A DNA stretch of 64,000 bases from the NCBI RefSeq assembly GCF_016526145.1, contig NZ_JADDUE010000013.1, positions 1-64,000 on the forward strand. The letters are read 5' to 3'. The notes below the pieces were generated by a model. It did not search any database. It saw only the letters and a list, made by a program, of their open reading frames with translations, and was not told the origin of the DNA. The translations under genes and the position numbers were made by a program. Positions 43,699 to 52,494 of this stretch are shown here, piece by piece. Each line of letters opens with the position of its first letter. The first letter of the stretch is position 1. Source of the DNA: Saccharopolyspora galaxeae. GTDB taxonomy: Bacteria > Actinomycetota > Actinomycetes > Mycobacteriales > Pseudonocardiaceae.

Positions 43699-46155
43699 TC
43701 AGTTCTCCCCTTCTGTTCCTTCCAGCACCGCGGTGTCCGTTGTCGCCGCGGTGAGCAGGCGGTGGATCACGTCGCCGTGGATCGGCAGCGTGGTGATGTC
43801 GGCGCCGGACGGCGCGAGCGCGTCGGCCACGGCGTTGGCGATGGCCACCGGAAGGCTCATGCAGCTGCCTTCGCCGCAACCCTTGGCGCCGAGGCGGGTC
43901 AGCGGCGAGGGCGTTTCCAGGTGGTCGCTGCGCAGCTCGTAGCCGACCTCCGCGGTGGTCGGGCACAAGTAGTCCATGAACGTCGCGGAGGTGGGCTGGC
44001 CGTTGTCGGAGTAGCGCATCTCCTCGTACATCGCGCCGCCGATGGCGTGCGCCAGCGCGCCGTGGACCTGTCCTTCCAGCAGCACCGGGTTCAGGATGGT
44101 GCCCGCGTCGTGCACTGTGGACACCAGCTCCAGGGTGAGCTCGTAGGTCTGCGGGTCGATGCGGCAGACCACGAGCTCGGCGACGAACCCGTAGCACAGG
44201 CTGGAGTTGATCTGGTCGTCCCGGCTGGCCGCTTTGGCCTGCGGTGGTGTGAAGGCGGCTTCCTCGTACAGCCGGGCCGAGGTTCCCTCCGGCAACGAGC
44301 CGGGGTCCCAGTGCACCACTCCGGCGGCGTGGCGGAAGTCCACCGACTGCGCGTGGTCGTCGCGGTGCCGGATCCGGCCTTCGGCGAATTCGAACTCTTC
44401 GGGGTCCAGTCCCAGCATGGAGCCGGCCGCCGTCCGCATCGTGCGGGCGAGCCGGTCGCACGCTTCGACCAGCGCGCTGGTCAGCAGCGGCGCGAACCTC
44501 GACGAGTAGCTGCCGGAGCTGATCGTCCACGGAGTGGTGGCGGTGTCCATCTCCACCACCGGTCGGACCTTCTCCAGCGGCAGTCCGAGCCTGTCGGCCA
44601 CGACCTGCTGCGCGACGGTGGCGTGCCCCTGGCCCTGCGGGACGGTTCCCAGCAGGACCGAGACGACCCCGTTGACGTCGACGCTGACCCGCACGTGCTC
44701 GGTGGAACCCGACTTGCCGCGCCCCGGCGGGCGTTCGTCGGCCGGGGTGGCCAGTCCCACGTACCCGATGTTGGTCGCCGACGGGTCGACGATGGTGGCC
44801 AGCCCGATGCCGAAGTGCTCACCGCGTTCCCGCGCCTCCCGCTGGCGCTGCCGCAGCGCCGGGTAGTCGGCGTTCTTCAACGCCATGTCCAAGGCCCGCG
44901 GATAGTCGCCCGAGTCGTAGATGCCGCCGGTCGCCGTCCGGTACGGGAACGCGTCCGCGGGCACCAGGTTGCGCTGGCGGATCTCCGCGACGTCGATCCC
45001 GCACGTCGCGGCGATCTTGTCCATCAGCCGTTCCAGCCCGAAGTAGAGCTGCTGGCCCCCGAAACCGCGGTTGAGCCCGGTCGGCGTCTTGTTGGTTACC
45101 ACCGCGCGCGAGCGGATCTGCACGGCTTCGACGTCGTAGGCGCCGGTGAGGTTTCCGAAGCACCGGTAGAGCGTGCTCGGTTCCGGCGGGCGCAGGTAGG
45201 CGCCGACGTTGTCGACGAGATCCGCCCGCAACGCCTGGACCTGGCCTTCCGCGCTGACCGCGGCTTCGAAGCGCATCGCCCGGTCCGAACCCGCTGAGCT
45301 GGCCAGCAGGTGTTCGCTGCGGTCCTCCGTCCAGCGCACCGGACGCCCGGCGTGCTTGCTGGCCAGCGCCATCAGCACCACGTAGGGGTAGATCCCGGCC
45401 TTGATGCCGAAGCTGCCGCCGTTGTCGGCCGGGATCATCAGCCGCACGCGAGAGGCCGGCACGCCCAGCGAACCCGCGATCACCGGGACCATGGAGAACG
45501 GACCGTGGAAGTTGGCCCAGGCGGCGATCGCCGGACCGTCCACTTCGTCCTGCCACTCGGCGATCACCGAGTAGCACTCCATCGGTGTCGACGAATAGCG
45601 CGGAAATCGGTACTCGCCGCGGACGACGTGATCGGCTGCGGCGAAGAGCTCGTCCACGGGTCCGAAGTGGAACGTGCGGTCGGTGGCGACGTTGCTGTCG
45701 GCCGCGTCGTGCAGTCGCGGTGCCTCGGGGCGCAGCGCGGCGTCGACGTCCACGACCGGTGGCAGCGGCTCGTAGTCCACGGAGACCAGCTCGGCGGCGT
45801 CCTCGGCGGCGTAGCGGTCGGCGGCGACCACGACCGCGACGGGTTCGCCGACGAAGCGCGCCCGATCGGTCGCCGTCGGGTAGTACGACATGGGCGTCTT
45901 CAGCGACAGCGGGAACGGGTTCAGCGCTTCCAGCACCTCGTCGGGTCCGATCACCGCCGCCACACCGGGGTGCGCGCGAGCACGGGTGAGGTCGACACCG
46001 CGGATGCGGGCGTGCGGATGCGGGCTGCGCACGATCGCCGCGGTCAACGTGCCCGGCAGCGGGTCGAGGTCGTCGAGGAACCGGCCGCGCCCGGTCAGCA
46101 GGGCGGGGTCCTCGATGCGTGCCGTGGTGCGCGCAGGCGTCATCGAAGTGCTCAC
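43699..46155 (-). CDS. Molybdenum hydroxylase large subunit (CoxL/XdhA-type, not CO dehydrogenase form I)
   Basis: 818 residues from a GTG whose GTGA overlaps the ligase stop; an ATG at 46143 is the alternative. Mo-cofactor motifs: ADNGGSFGIKAGIYPYVV, GLNRGFGGQQLYFGLERLMD, GTVPQGQGHATVAQQVVADR and the catalytic Glu in RLGAKGCGEGSCMSLP. The active-site loop reads NRGFGGQQ, without the AYxCSFR of CO dehydrogenase form I, so CO is not the expected substrate. With a CoA ligase and a hydratase, an aromatic or heterocyclic acyl-CoA is more plausible. Confidence 0.92.
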   Translation of the reverse strand: MSTSMTPARTTARIEDPALLTGRGRFLDDLDPLPGTLTAAIVRSPHPHARIRGVDLTRARAHPGVAAVIGPDEVLEALNPFPLSLKTPMSYYPTATDRARFVGEPVAVVVAADRYAAEDAAELVSVDYEPLPPVVDVDAALRPEAPRLHDAADSNVATDRTFHFGPVDELFAAADHVVRGEYRFPRYSSTPMECYSVIAEWQDEVDGPAIAAWANFHGPFSMVPVIAGSLGVPASRVRLMIPADNGGSFGIKAGIYPYVVLMALASKHAGRPVRWTEDRSEHLLASSAGSDRAMRFEAAVSAEGQVQALRADLVDNVGAYLRPPEPSTLYRCFGNLTGAYDVEAVQIRSRAVVTNKTPTGLNRGFGGQQLYFGLERLMDKIAATCGIDVAEIRQRNLVPADAFPYRTATGGIYDSGDYPRALDMALKNADYPALRQRQREARERGEHFGIGLATIVDPSATNIGYVGLATPADERPPGRGKSGSTEHVRVSVDVNGVVSVLLGTVPQGQGHATVAQQVVADRLGLPLEKVRPVVEMDTATTPWTISSGSYSSRFAPLLTSALVEACDRLARTMRTAAGSMLGLDPEEFEFAEGRIRHRDDHAQSVDFRHAAGVVHWDPGSLPEGTSARLYEEAAFTPPQAKAASRDDQINSSLCYGFVAELVVCRIDPQTYELTLELVSTVHDAGTILNPVLLEGQVHGALAHAIGGAMYEEMRYSDNGQPTSATFMDYLCPTTAEVGYELRSDHLETPSPLTRLGAKGCGEGSCMSLPVAIANAVADALAPSGADITTLPIHGDVIHRLLTAATTDTAVLEGTEGEN

Positions 46156-47720
46156 TTTCGCGATCCGATCGAAGCAGCGGAGACCTCTGCCAGCGGCGTG
46201 AACCGCCCATCGGTGAGTTCGCGGCGCAAGATCTTGCCCACCGCCGATTTCGGGACCTCGGCGACCGCGACGACCCTCTTGGGCCGTTTCAGCGGCGGCA
46301 GCCCGGCCCCGGAGCGGATGTACCCGGTCAGCGCGGCGGCGGCGTCCTGCGGGGTGAGCCCCGCTGCGGGGACGAAGAACGCGGTGACGGCCTGCCCCCA
46401 GCGGTCGTCCGGCATCCCGACGACCACGACGTCGGCGACCTCCGGGCAGCGGATCAGCGCGTCCTCGATCTCGTCGGGGTAGATGTTCTCGCCGCCCGAA
46501 TTGATCATGTTGTCGACGCGTCCGGACACCCACAGGTCGCCGTCCTCGTCCGCGACGGCGAGATCACCCGGGAAGTACCAGCCGCCGCGGATGGATTTCG
46601 CATCCGCGTCGGGCCGGTTCCAGTACCCGGTGAAGGCTTCCGGCGACTCCATCGAGATCGCGATCTGGCCCTGCTCGCCGGCACCGACCAGCGCGTCCGG
46701 GGTGGCCCGCGGGTGCGGGTCGACCAGGCGAACCCGGGTGAACACGCCGGGGCGCCCGGCGCAGCCCGGTTTCGCCGCGACGTCCGGCCCGATGGTGAAG
46801 GTGTAGATCTCGGTGCTGCCGAAGTGGTTGACCAGCACCTCGGGTTCGAGTTCGGCGACGAGCCGTTCCGCCAGCGCCGGGGTCATCGCGGCTCCGGCGT
46901 AGGCGAGCTTGCGGACGCCGGTCTCCCCCAGCCGGCCCGTTCCCAGCAGGCTCCAGTAGATCGTGGGCACCAGGTACAGCGCGGAGACGCGCTCCCGGGT
47001 GATCAGCTCCAACGATTCCTCGGCGTCGAACCGGACCTGCGGGACCCAGGTCCCGGCGCTGACCACGCTGGCCAGCAGGGTGCGCAGGCCCATCGTGTGG
47101 AACATGGGCATCACGCCGAGGGTCGTCTCGAAGGGAGCCGACCGGCTCTGGTGCAGGTGCGCGACGGCGGCGTAGAACTCCGCTCGGTGCGTGCGCGGAA
47201 CACCTTTCGGCTTCCCGGTGGTGCCCGAGGTGTAGAGCATGACGCTCGTGTCGGAGTCGCGCACCGGTGCGTCGATCGCGCCGTCGGGCTGAGCAGCGGC
47301 GGATCCCAGCAGCTCCTCGACACCGGCCGGAGCGCCTTCCCCGACGTGCGCGTGCGGCAGGGGCTCGGTGCGCTGCAGCGCCTCGCACGCCCTCTCGACC
47401 GTGGACACGTCCGTGACCACCAACCTCGGCGCCGCGTCCGACAAGCAATAGGCGAGCTCGTCGACACCGAAGCGGAACGACAGCGGAACCGAGACGGCTC
47501 CGAGCTTCTGCGCCGCCAGGTGCAGCGAGGCCATCGGTTCGCCACCGGCGAGCAGGAACACGACCCTGTCCCCGTGACCGACGCCGCGCGCGGCCAAGGC
47601 ACGAGCCAGCCGGCTGGTGTGGACGTCCCACTCCGCGTAGGTCATCGAGCGCTCGCCGCCGACCGCGCGGCCGGCAGGGTACCGCTCGGCGGTCCAGCTC
47701 AACACTCTCCCGAGATCCAT
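46152..47720 (-). CDS. Acyl-CoA synthetase (AMP-forming)
   Basis: 522 residues from the ATG at 47720 (GAGAGGAC upstream). ANL-family motifs: P-loop MLYTSGTTGKPKGVPRTHRA (A3), GSTEIYTFTIGP (A5), GGWYFPGDLAVADEDGDLWV (A7-A8) and the C-terminal catalytic Lys in PKSAVGKILRREL. It activates a carboxylic acid to its CoA thioester. First gene of the leftward molybdenum hydroxylase operon; its promoter overlaps the PadR inverted repeat. Confidence 0.9.
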   Translation of the reverse strand: MDLGRVLSWTAERYPAGRAVGGERSMTYAEWDVHTSRLARALAARGVGHGDRVVFLLAGGEPMASLHLAAQKLGAVSVPLSFRFGVDELAYCLSDAAPRLVVTDVSTVERACEALQRTEPLPHAHVGEGAPAGVEELLGSAAAQPDGAIDAPVRDSDTSVMLYTSGTTGKPKGVPRTHRAEFYAAVAHLHQSRSAPFETTLGVMPMFHTMGLRTLLASVVSAGTWVPQVRFDAEESLELITRERVSALYLVPTIYWSLLGTGRLGETGVRKLAYAGAAMTPALAERLVAELEPEVLVNHFGSTEIYTFTIGPDVAAKPGCAGRPGVFTRVRLVDPHPRATPDALVGAGEQGQIAISMESPEAFTGYWNRPDADAKSIRGGWYFPGDLAVADEDGDLWVSGRVDNMINSGGENIYPDEIEDALIRCPEVADVVVVGMPDDRWGQAVTAFFVPAAGLTPQDAAAALTGYIRSGAGLPPLKRPKRVVAVAEVPKSAVGKILRRELTDGRFTPLAEVSAASIGSRK

Positions 47721-47764
47721 TCCCAGTCCTCTCGCAACATCACCGGTGCGAAACAAGCCCGAGG

Positions 47765-47803
47765 CCAACCATCCGTTTCAAATCATCCGAAACAGATGGT
47801 TGG
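47765..47803. promoter_or_regulatory. 39-bp inverted repeat, probable PadR operator
   Basis: CCAACCATCCGTTTC at 47765-47779 and GAAACAGATGGTTGG at 47789-47803 form 15-bp arms with one mismatch and a 9-bp spacer. It lies between the ligase ATG (47720) and the PadR GTG (47827), in the only space available for divergent promoters. PadR proteins bind such imperfect palindromes with their winged helices, so self-control and repression of the hydroxylase operon are expected. Confidence 0.75.
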
Positions 47804-47826
47804 AAACGTACGGTAGGGTTCGGAGC

Positions 47827-48378
47827 GTGTCAACGGTTCGGCTTTCCACGACCTCGTACGTCGTGCTGGGGATGATCGCGATGCGCGGGCCATCGACCTC
47901 GTACGACCTCAAGCGGGCCATCGGCCACTCGGTGGGCTACTTCTGGCACTTCCCGCACGCCCAGCTCTACTCCGAGCCCAAAAGGCTCGAACAGCTGGGA
48001 CTGCTCGAGGTCGAGGAGGAGGACGACGGGCGCCGCCGGCGCACCTACACGATCACCGACACCGGTCTCTCGGCCATGCGCTCATGGCTGGCCGAGCCCA
48101 CCGACCAGCACTTCGAGCTGCGCGACATCGCCGAGATCAAGCTCTTCTTCAACGAGCTCGCCGACTCCGACGACGTCGAGCGGCTCGCGCAGGACCAGAT
48201 CAAGCAGCACCAGGCGCGCATCGCCGAGTACGAGCAGATGCAACAGCGCTTCGGCGACGAACCGGCCATTTCGCGGCGCATGGTCACGCTCGGCCTCGGG
48301 CTTGAGATGGAGCACGCCGCCCTGCGGTTCTGGACCTCGCTCGCCGAACGCGCCGAGCGAGGTGAGTTCGAGGACTGA
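47827..48378 (+). CDS. PadR-family transcriptional regulator
   Basis: 183 residues from the GTG at 47827. N-terminal PadR winged helix: TTSYVVLGMIAMRGPSTSYD, FWHFPHAQLYSEPKRLEQLG, RRTYTITDTGLSAMRSWL. A C-terminal Vir_rep-like helical dimerisation domain follows (EIKLFFNELADSDDVERLAQ). Family members repress phenolic acid or drug-response genes and release DNA on ligand binding. Divergent from the acyl-CoA ligase/molybdenum hydroxylase operon, whose substrate or CoA ester is its likely signal. Confidence 0.92.
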   Translation: MSTVRLSTTSYVVLGMIAMRGPSTSYDLKRAIGHSVGYFWHFPHAQLYSEPKRLEQLGLLEVEEEDDGRRRRTYTITDTGLSAMRSWLAEPTDQHFELRDIAEIKLFFNELADSDDVERLAQDQIKQHQARIAEYEQMQQRFGDEPAISRRMVTLGLGLEMEHAALRFWTSLAERAERGEFED

Positions 48379-48603
48379 CGCCGGGCGGGCCGATCGGACG
48401 CGGCGTCCGCGAGCAGGGTGGAATTCCCCGACCGCCAAACGTTGCACACTCGGACGACGACCTCGCCGTTCACCGGCGGCCCGGCGCCGCGGAATGACCT
48501 CGCAGCGCCGACCGTGGTCAACTGATGGCGCGGGATGCGGCGTGCGGCCCCCTCCGCGTCCGGGGTCCGCAAACGGAGGAGCGGCACGAACGGAGAGCTG
48601 TTC

Positions 48604-49050
48604 ATGGCAAGTCGACGTGACACCACGCCCGGTCCCACGCCCTTCGAGATTCACGAGTCCGGGGCTCTGCTGCACGGCACGAAGGCGGATCTCGCGGTCG
48701 GCGACCTGCTGCTGCCGGGCCGCCTTTCGAACTTCGAGGCGGGCAGGGTCATGAACCACGTCTACGTGACCGAGACGCTCGACGCCGCCACCTGGGCAGC
48801 CGAACTCGCCGCGGGCGCAGGTCCCGGACGCATCTACCTGGTGGAACCCACCGGCCCGATCGAGGACGACCCCAACGTCACCGACAAGAAGCTGCCCGGC
48901 AATCCCACTCGTTCCTATCGGACCCGCGAACCCGTCCGCATCATCGGTGAACTCGAGAACTGGACCGGCCACACCCGCGAGCAGCTGCAGGCGATGCAGG
49001 ACACCCTCGACGATCTCAGGCGACGCGGACTCGACGTCATCTACGACTGA
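48604..49050 (+). CDS. arr: NAD+-rifampin ADP-ribosyltransferase (Arr)
   Basis: 148 residues from the ATG at 48604 (GGAGAG upstream). Nearly continuous agreement with Arr: FEIHESGALLHGTKADLAVG, LSNFEAGRVMNHVYVTETLD, LVEPTGPIEDDPNVTDKKLP, GNPTRSYRTREPVRIIGELE. Arr transfers ADP-ribose to the C23 hydroxyl of rifamycins, inactivating them. Common on actinomycete chromosomes and in integrons; here it has no mobile-element context, so it is probably an ancestral chromosomal copy. Confidence 0.95.
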   Translation: MASRRDTTPGPTPFEIHESGALLHGTKADLAVGDLLLPGRLSNFEAGRVMNHVYVTETLDAATWAAELAAGAGPGRIYLVEPTGPIEDDPNVTDKKLPGNPTRSYRTREPVRIIGELENWTGHTREQLQAMQDTLDDLRRRGLDVIYD

Positions 49051-49567
49051 CCCGCTCGATGCCGCGGCCGGCGCGATCGCCGGCACCGGCGTCGTCGAAC
49101 AGCGGGATTCCGGGCGGGACGCGAAGTCGTCGTGCAGCGGCAAAGCGTCAACTTTCCATTATGGACTCAAATTCCCGTTTCGGGAATGCTCAGGGTCGGC
49201 GGGCCGGTCGCATCGACAGTGAGCCGCGAGTACTCGATCGCCGGATTTCGCGATTCGGCCCACACCGCCCGCAAGTCCTGCTAGCTTCGAATCGCCGTTG
49301 AAGTTGGATCGTCGGCGTGCGTGAGCGGGCTGGGGGCCGACACGACGAACGTTCGTCGTCGGGAGACGAAATCCGCCGATGCTTGCTCGATTCGCCGGCA
49401 TTGCGGATCCCGACTGCAACCGAGTGCACCGCCACCGGCAGCTCGGGGGAATGCGAGAGCTGTACCGACGCGCGGGGATTCCCCGGTACCGCGACCTTTC
49501 GCCTGCCATTCCAGTGCCGCCCAGCACAACCCGGGTTCACGACTCGATTCCCGAGGGGGACAACGCA
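49051..49567. other. 517-base gene-free region after arr
   Basis: No gene seen on either strand. A perfect hairpin GCCGGCG-CGAT-CGCCGGC at 49067-49084, 17 bases after the arr stop, may end that transcript although there is no T-tract. The right half should carry the promoter of the ThDP enzyme, whose GTG at 49568 follows AGGGGG. An in-frame upstream extension (from 49379) lacks coding bias. Confidence 0.45.
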
Positions 49568-51484
49568 GTGACCGAAGCCAAGCACGAGCAGCACACCCAG
49601 TGGCTCCCGATCGAGCAGGAGAACAATCCCCGGCTCGGCCGGGACATCATCTTCGACTACCTCAAGACCGCCGGTGTCGACCGGCTCTACGGGGTGCCCG
49701 GCACCAACGAGATCCCGCTCATCGACGGCACCGACGTTCCGGAGCACCGCGTCGAGTACGTGCCCTGCCTGCACGAGAACATCGCCCTCGGCGCCGCCAT
49801 GGGGTACGCGCGGCACCGGCGGACCGAGACCGGCGACGTCGTGCCCGGTGCGGTCGGATTGCACGTCACGCCGGGAGTCGGGCACGCGATCGGGAACCTC
49901 TTCAACGCGTTCCGGTCGCACATCCCGCTGGTGGTGCTGTGCGGACAGCAGAACAGCAATCTCCTCATCCAGGAACCGCTGTTGGGCTCGGACCTGGCTC
50001 AAGTCGCCAAGCAGTACACCAAGTGGGCCTACGAGGTGCGCGGCCCGAACGAGATCGGCATGGCCATGCAGCGCGCGCTGAAAACCGCGCTCACACCTCC
50101 GATGGGGCCGGTCTTCCTGTCGATCCCGTGGGAGTTCCTGGTGCAGCAGGGAGCCGATCCGCAGCGCGGCCGGTTCACCAGGATAGCTGGGGAATTCCAC
50201 GCACAGCCGTCCGAATTGGACAAGGCCGCGGATCTCCTCGCCAAGTCGCGGTATCCGGTAATCGTCGCCGGTGACGGTGTCGGCGATGCCGAGGCGTGGC
50301 ACGAACTACAGGACTTGGCCACGGCCATCGGCGCACCGGTGTACAACGAGCAGTCCAGCAGCCACCTCAACTATCCCCACCACCTGGCACATGCGCGCGG
50401 CGAGCTGCCCAGCGTGCAGCAACAAGTCCGGCAAGTTCTCGGGCGCAAAGATCAGGACACGGTGCGGGACACCGTGTTCTTGTGCGGATTCAACGCGCAG
50501 GCGCAGCTCGTCATCTACAACTGGGATGACGGCCCCTTGATCCCCGGGCACCTGACCCAGGTCTACCTGCACAACGATCCGTGGCAGATCGGCAAGAACC
50601 ACTACGGGGCGGCGGCGCCGCTGGGCGACATCAAGGACGCCTTGCCCAAGATCACCGCGGCGATCAGGGCCCATCCCGGGTACGACAAGGGGCACGTGGA
50701 CGGCCTGAACGAGCAGCTGGCGCAGGAAGACCGGTCGCTCGCGCAGGATTTCCAGCAGCGGGCGAAGGAGGTCCCGGACACCGGCATCGCTCCCGCGATG
50801 CTCGTGAACGCGCTCAACACGGCGCTGCGCGACCACTCGGTCCGCCTGATCAACGAAGCGTGTTCGGACACCGCGGATTTCCAGCAGGGTTTGTCCTTCG
50901 ATTCGCCGAGCAGCTACATGTCGTCCGAAGGAGGCTCGCTGGGCTACTCGATGCCAGCCAGTCTCGGTGTCGCCGACGCGGTGATCCGCTCCGGTGCGGG
51001 CGCGGCGGAGCCGGGCGGCAAGCCGCCCATCGTGGTCAACGCGGTCGGAGACGGATCGGCACTGTTCTACCTGAACACGTGGTGGACCGCGGTCAAGTTC
51101 CAGCTCCCGGTGCTGTACCTGATCACGAACAACAAGCAGTACAAGACGCTCCGGGTCGGCTTGGACGTGTTGCGGAAGTCCTACGACTGGGATCCCAGCG
51201 GCAAGACCGAGTACCTCCATCTCGACGGAGAGCCCCAGCTGTCGTTCGTGGATCTGGCGGCGGGTTTCGGTGTCGACGGCCGCCTGATCGAATCCGCGGG
51301 CGACCTCGAGCAGGCGCTGGCCGAGGCGGTCCGCGAGGTCGGCGCGGGCAAGCCCTACGTGGTGGAAGTCCTCACCGACCCGGCCCTTCCGGACATGGGC
51401 GAGGTCGACATCAGCACGAACGGCCGTCTCAGCGCGAAGGCGGACGTCGCCGAACGGGCCATTTGGAACTTCGGCCCCGCTTGA
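49568..51484 (+). CDS. Thiamine-diphosphate-dependent enzyme (acetolactate synthase/benzoylformate decarboxylase family)
   Basis: 638 residues from the GTG at 49568. Catalytic Glu in PCLHENIALGAAMGYARH, the PYR/central/PP domain order, and the ThDP motif NAVGDGSALFYLNTWWTAVK ending in YLITNNKQYKTL. It is longer than typical family members because of an N-terminal extension and insertions in the central domain (PLIPGHLTQVYLHNDPWQIG). Substrate unknown; benzoylformate or a related 2-oxoacid is possible. Monocistronic, ending at a strong bidirectional hairpin. Confidence 0.85.
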   Translation: MTEAKHEQHTQWLPIEQENNPRLGRDIIFDYLKTAGVDRLYGVPGTNEIPLIDGTDVPEHRVEYVPCLHENIALGAAMGYARHRRTETGDVVPGAVGLHVTPGVGHAIGNLFNAFRSHIPLVVLCGQQNSNLLIQEPLLGSDLAQVAKQYTKWAYEVRGPNEIGMAMQRALKTALTPPMGPVFLSIPWEFLVQQGADPQRGRFTRIAGEFHAQPSELDKAADLLAKSRYPVIVAGDGVGDAEAWHELQDLATAIGAPVYNEQSSSHLNYPHHLAHARGELPSVQQQVRQVLGRKDQDTVRDTVFLCGFNAQAQLVIYNWDDGPLIPGHLTQVYLHNDPWQIGKNHYGAAAPLGDIKDALPKITAAIRAHPGYDKGHVDGLNEQLAQEDRSLAQDFQQRAKEVPDTGIAPAMLVNALNTALRDHSVRLINEACSDTADFQQGLSFDSPSSYMSSEGGSLGYSMPASLGVADAVIRSGAGAAEPGGKPPIVVNAVGDGSALFYLNTWWTAVKFQLPVLYLITNNKQYKTLRVGLDVLRKSYDWDPSGKTEYLHLDGEPQLSFVDLAAGFGVDGRLIESAGDLEQALAEAVREVGAGKPYVVEVLTDPALPDMGEVDISTNGRLSAKADVAERAIWNFGPA

Positions 51485-51540
51485 CGCACTCGGGCCGCGG
51501 AACCGCCGAGTCGGCCCGCCGCGGTCGTCCGAATCCGCTC

Positions 51541-51573
51541 ACCTCGGCTGTCTCGAAGCGAGACAGCCGAGGT
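51541..51573. terminator. Bidirectional hairpin between convergent genes
   Basis: ACCTCGGCTGTCTCG at 51541-51555 pairs perfectly with CGAGACAGCCGAGGT at 51559-51573 around AAG, a 15-bp perfect stem. It lies 57 bases after the rightward ThDP enzyme and 40 bases after the stop of the leftward Fae-like gene, so it serves both. Only short T runs flank it. Confidence 0.9.
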
Positions 51574-51612
51574 TTGCGTTGACAGCAATGGGTTCTCGTG
51601 CCGGCGCACGAT

Positions 51613-52128
51613 TCACGGCACGTAGAAGGGGTGCGTGAGCTCGTCCCGGGCAGCGATCAGATCGGTGGCGTCCGCGCGCCCTCGCAGAGCTTCCCGAACG
51701 GCTGCGCGCATCGCGGTGCGGGTCGCCAGGCGCACCGCGTCTCCGCGTTCGGCCGCCGGATCGAGCCAGACCGCGGCGAAGACCAGCGAGTCCTGATCCT
51801 CGGCGAGCAGTCCGTCGGCGACGGAGTCGAGCACGCCTTGCGCGATGCCGAGCTGGCAGGCGCCCGAGACCAGGTTCACGTGCTCATCGGTGGGCGATGT
51901 GGTCTTGTTCAGCATGATCGTCGGTGGGCGCACGGTCCGGTACGACGGCTGGTCCTCGCCGACGCACACGAGGATCGGGGTGAACCCTTCCGCGGGGCGC
52001 GCGAGCGTGCCCGTCATGATCGCTGCGGTGGGTGATCCGCGTTCGGCGAGCACCACGTTGAGGTGCACGCCGTCCGGGTTGGTTCCGCCCCACGCCTGGG
52101 AGCTGCGGCCGTCGATTCCGGTGCTCAT
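51613..52128 (-). CDS. fae: Formaldehyde-activating enzyme (Fae) family protein
   Basis: 171 residues. Fae fold motifs in order: DGVHLNVVLAERGSPTAAIM with the conserved His, LARPAEGFTPILVCVGEDQP, RPPTIMLNKTTSPTDEHVN, GACQLGIAQGVLDSVADGLL, VFAAVWLDPAAERGD and the C-terminal ARDELTHPF. Fae condenses formaldehyde with tetrahydromethanopterin in methylotrophs and archaea; actinobacteria generally lack that cofactor, so this copy may use another carrier or scavenge formaldehyde. Last gene of a leftward unit with a Zn-ADH and a short IclR protein. Confidence 0.82.
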   Translation of the reverse strand: MSTGIDGRSSQAWGGTNPDGVHLNVVLAERGSPTAAIMTGTLARPAEGFTPILVCVGEDQPSYRTVRPPTIMLNKTTSPTDEHVNLVSGACQLGIAQGVLDSVADGLLAEDQDSLVFAAVWLDPAAERGDAVRLATRTAMRAAVREALRGRADATDLIAARDELTHPFYVP

Positions 52129-52209
52129 GATCCGGTTCCTTTCCGTGGTTCGCCGGAGACCGGCAGGGCGTGCGTCTCCGGTGCGAGTGGTGCCGAGCGG
52201 ATGGACGGG

Positions 52210-52494
52210 TCAGTTCGCCGGCGGCCCCTCGCCACCGTCGGGTTCGTCGTAGGTGGCCATTCGCGGGCCGACGACGAACCGTCCGTTCCCGGCTCTGCGG
52301 ACCACGCCGAGCTCGCACATCGTCGCCAGCAGCCGGTGCACCGAGCTCTTCGGCGCGCCGACTCGCTGCACGACCTCGCTCAACCGCAGACCTCGCTGCC
52401 CGTCGGCGAGCACGTCGAGCACCGCGAAGGCCTGCGCGACGGCGGGGCTGCGGTTGCCTTCCCCTCGCTCGCCCGGCGCCGGATGCGCGCTCAT
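52210..52494 (-). CDS. IclR-type DNA-binding domain without effector domain
   Basis: 94 residues. The IclR winged helix is complete (VAQAFAVLDVLADGQRGLRL, SEVVQRVGAPKSSVHRLLAT, RAGNGRFVVGPRMATYDEP) but a TGA follows at once where ~170 residues of ligand-binding domain are expected. The start overlaps the ADH stop by 4 bp. It may still bind DNA constitutively; a palindrome upstream of the ADH is the obvious target. Confidence 0.82.
   Translation of the reverse strand: MSAHPAPGERGEGNRSPAVAQAFAVLDVLADGQRGLRLSEVVQRVGAPKSSVHRLLATMCELGVVRRAGNGRFVVGPRMATYDEPDGGEGPPAN

Noticed and set aside
43699-46155. CoxL as form I carbon monoxide dehydrogenase
   Set aside because: The active-site loop is NRGFGGQQ, not the AYxCSFR of form I, and the operon carries CoA-linked genes.
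49051-49567. A small gene between arr and the ThDP enzyme
   Set aside because: Frames in both directions lack coding bias and ribosome sites; the in-frame N-terminal extension of the ThDP ORF is low in conserved features.
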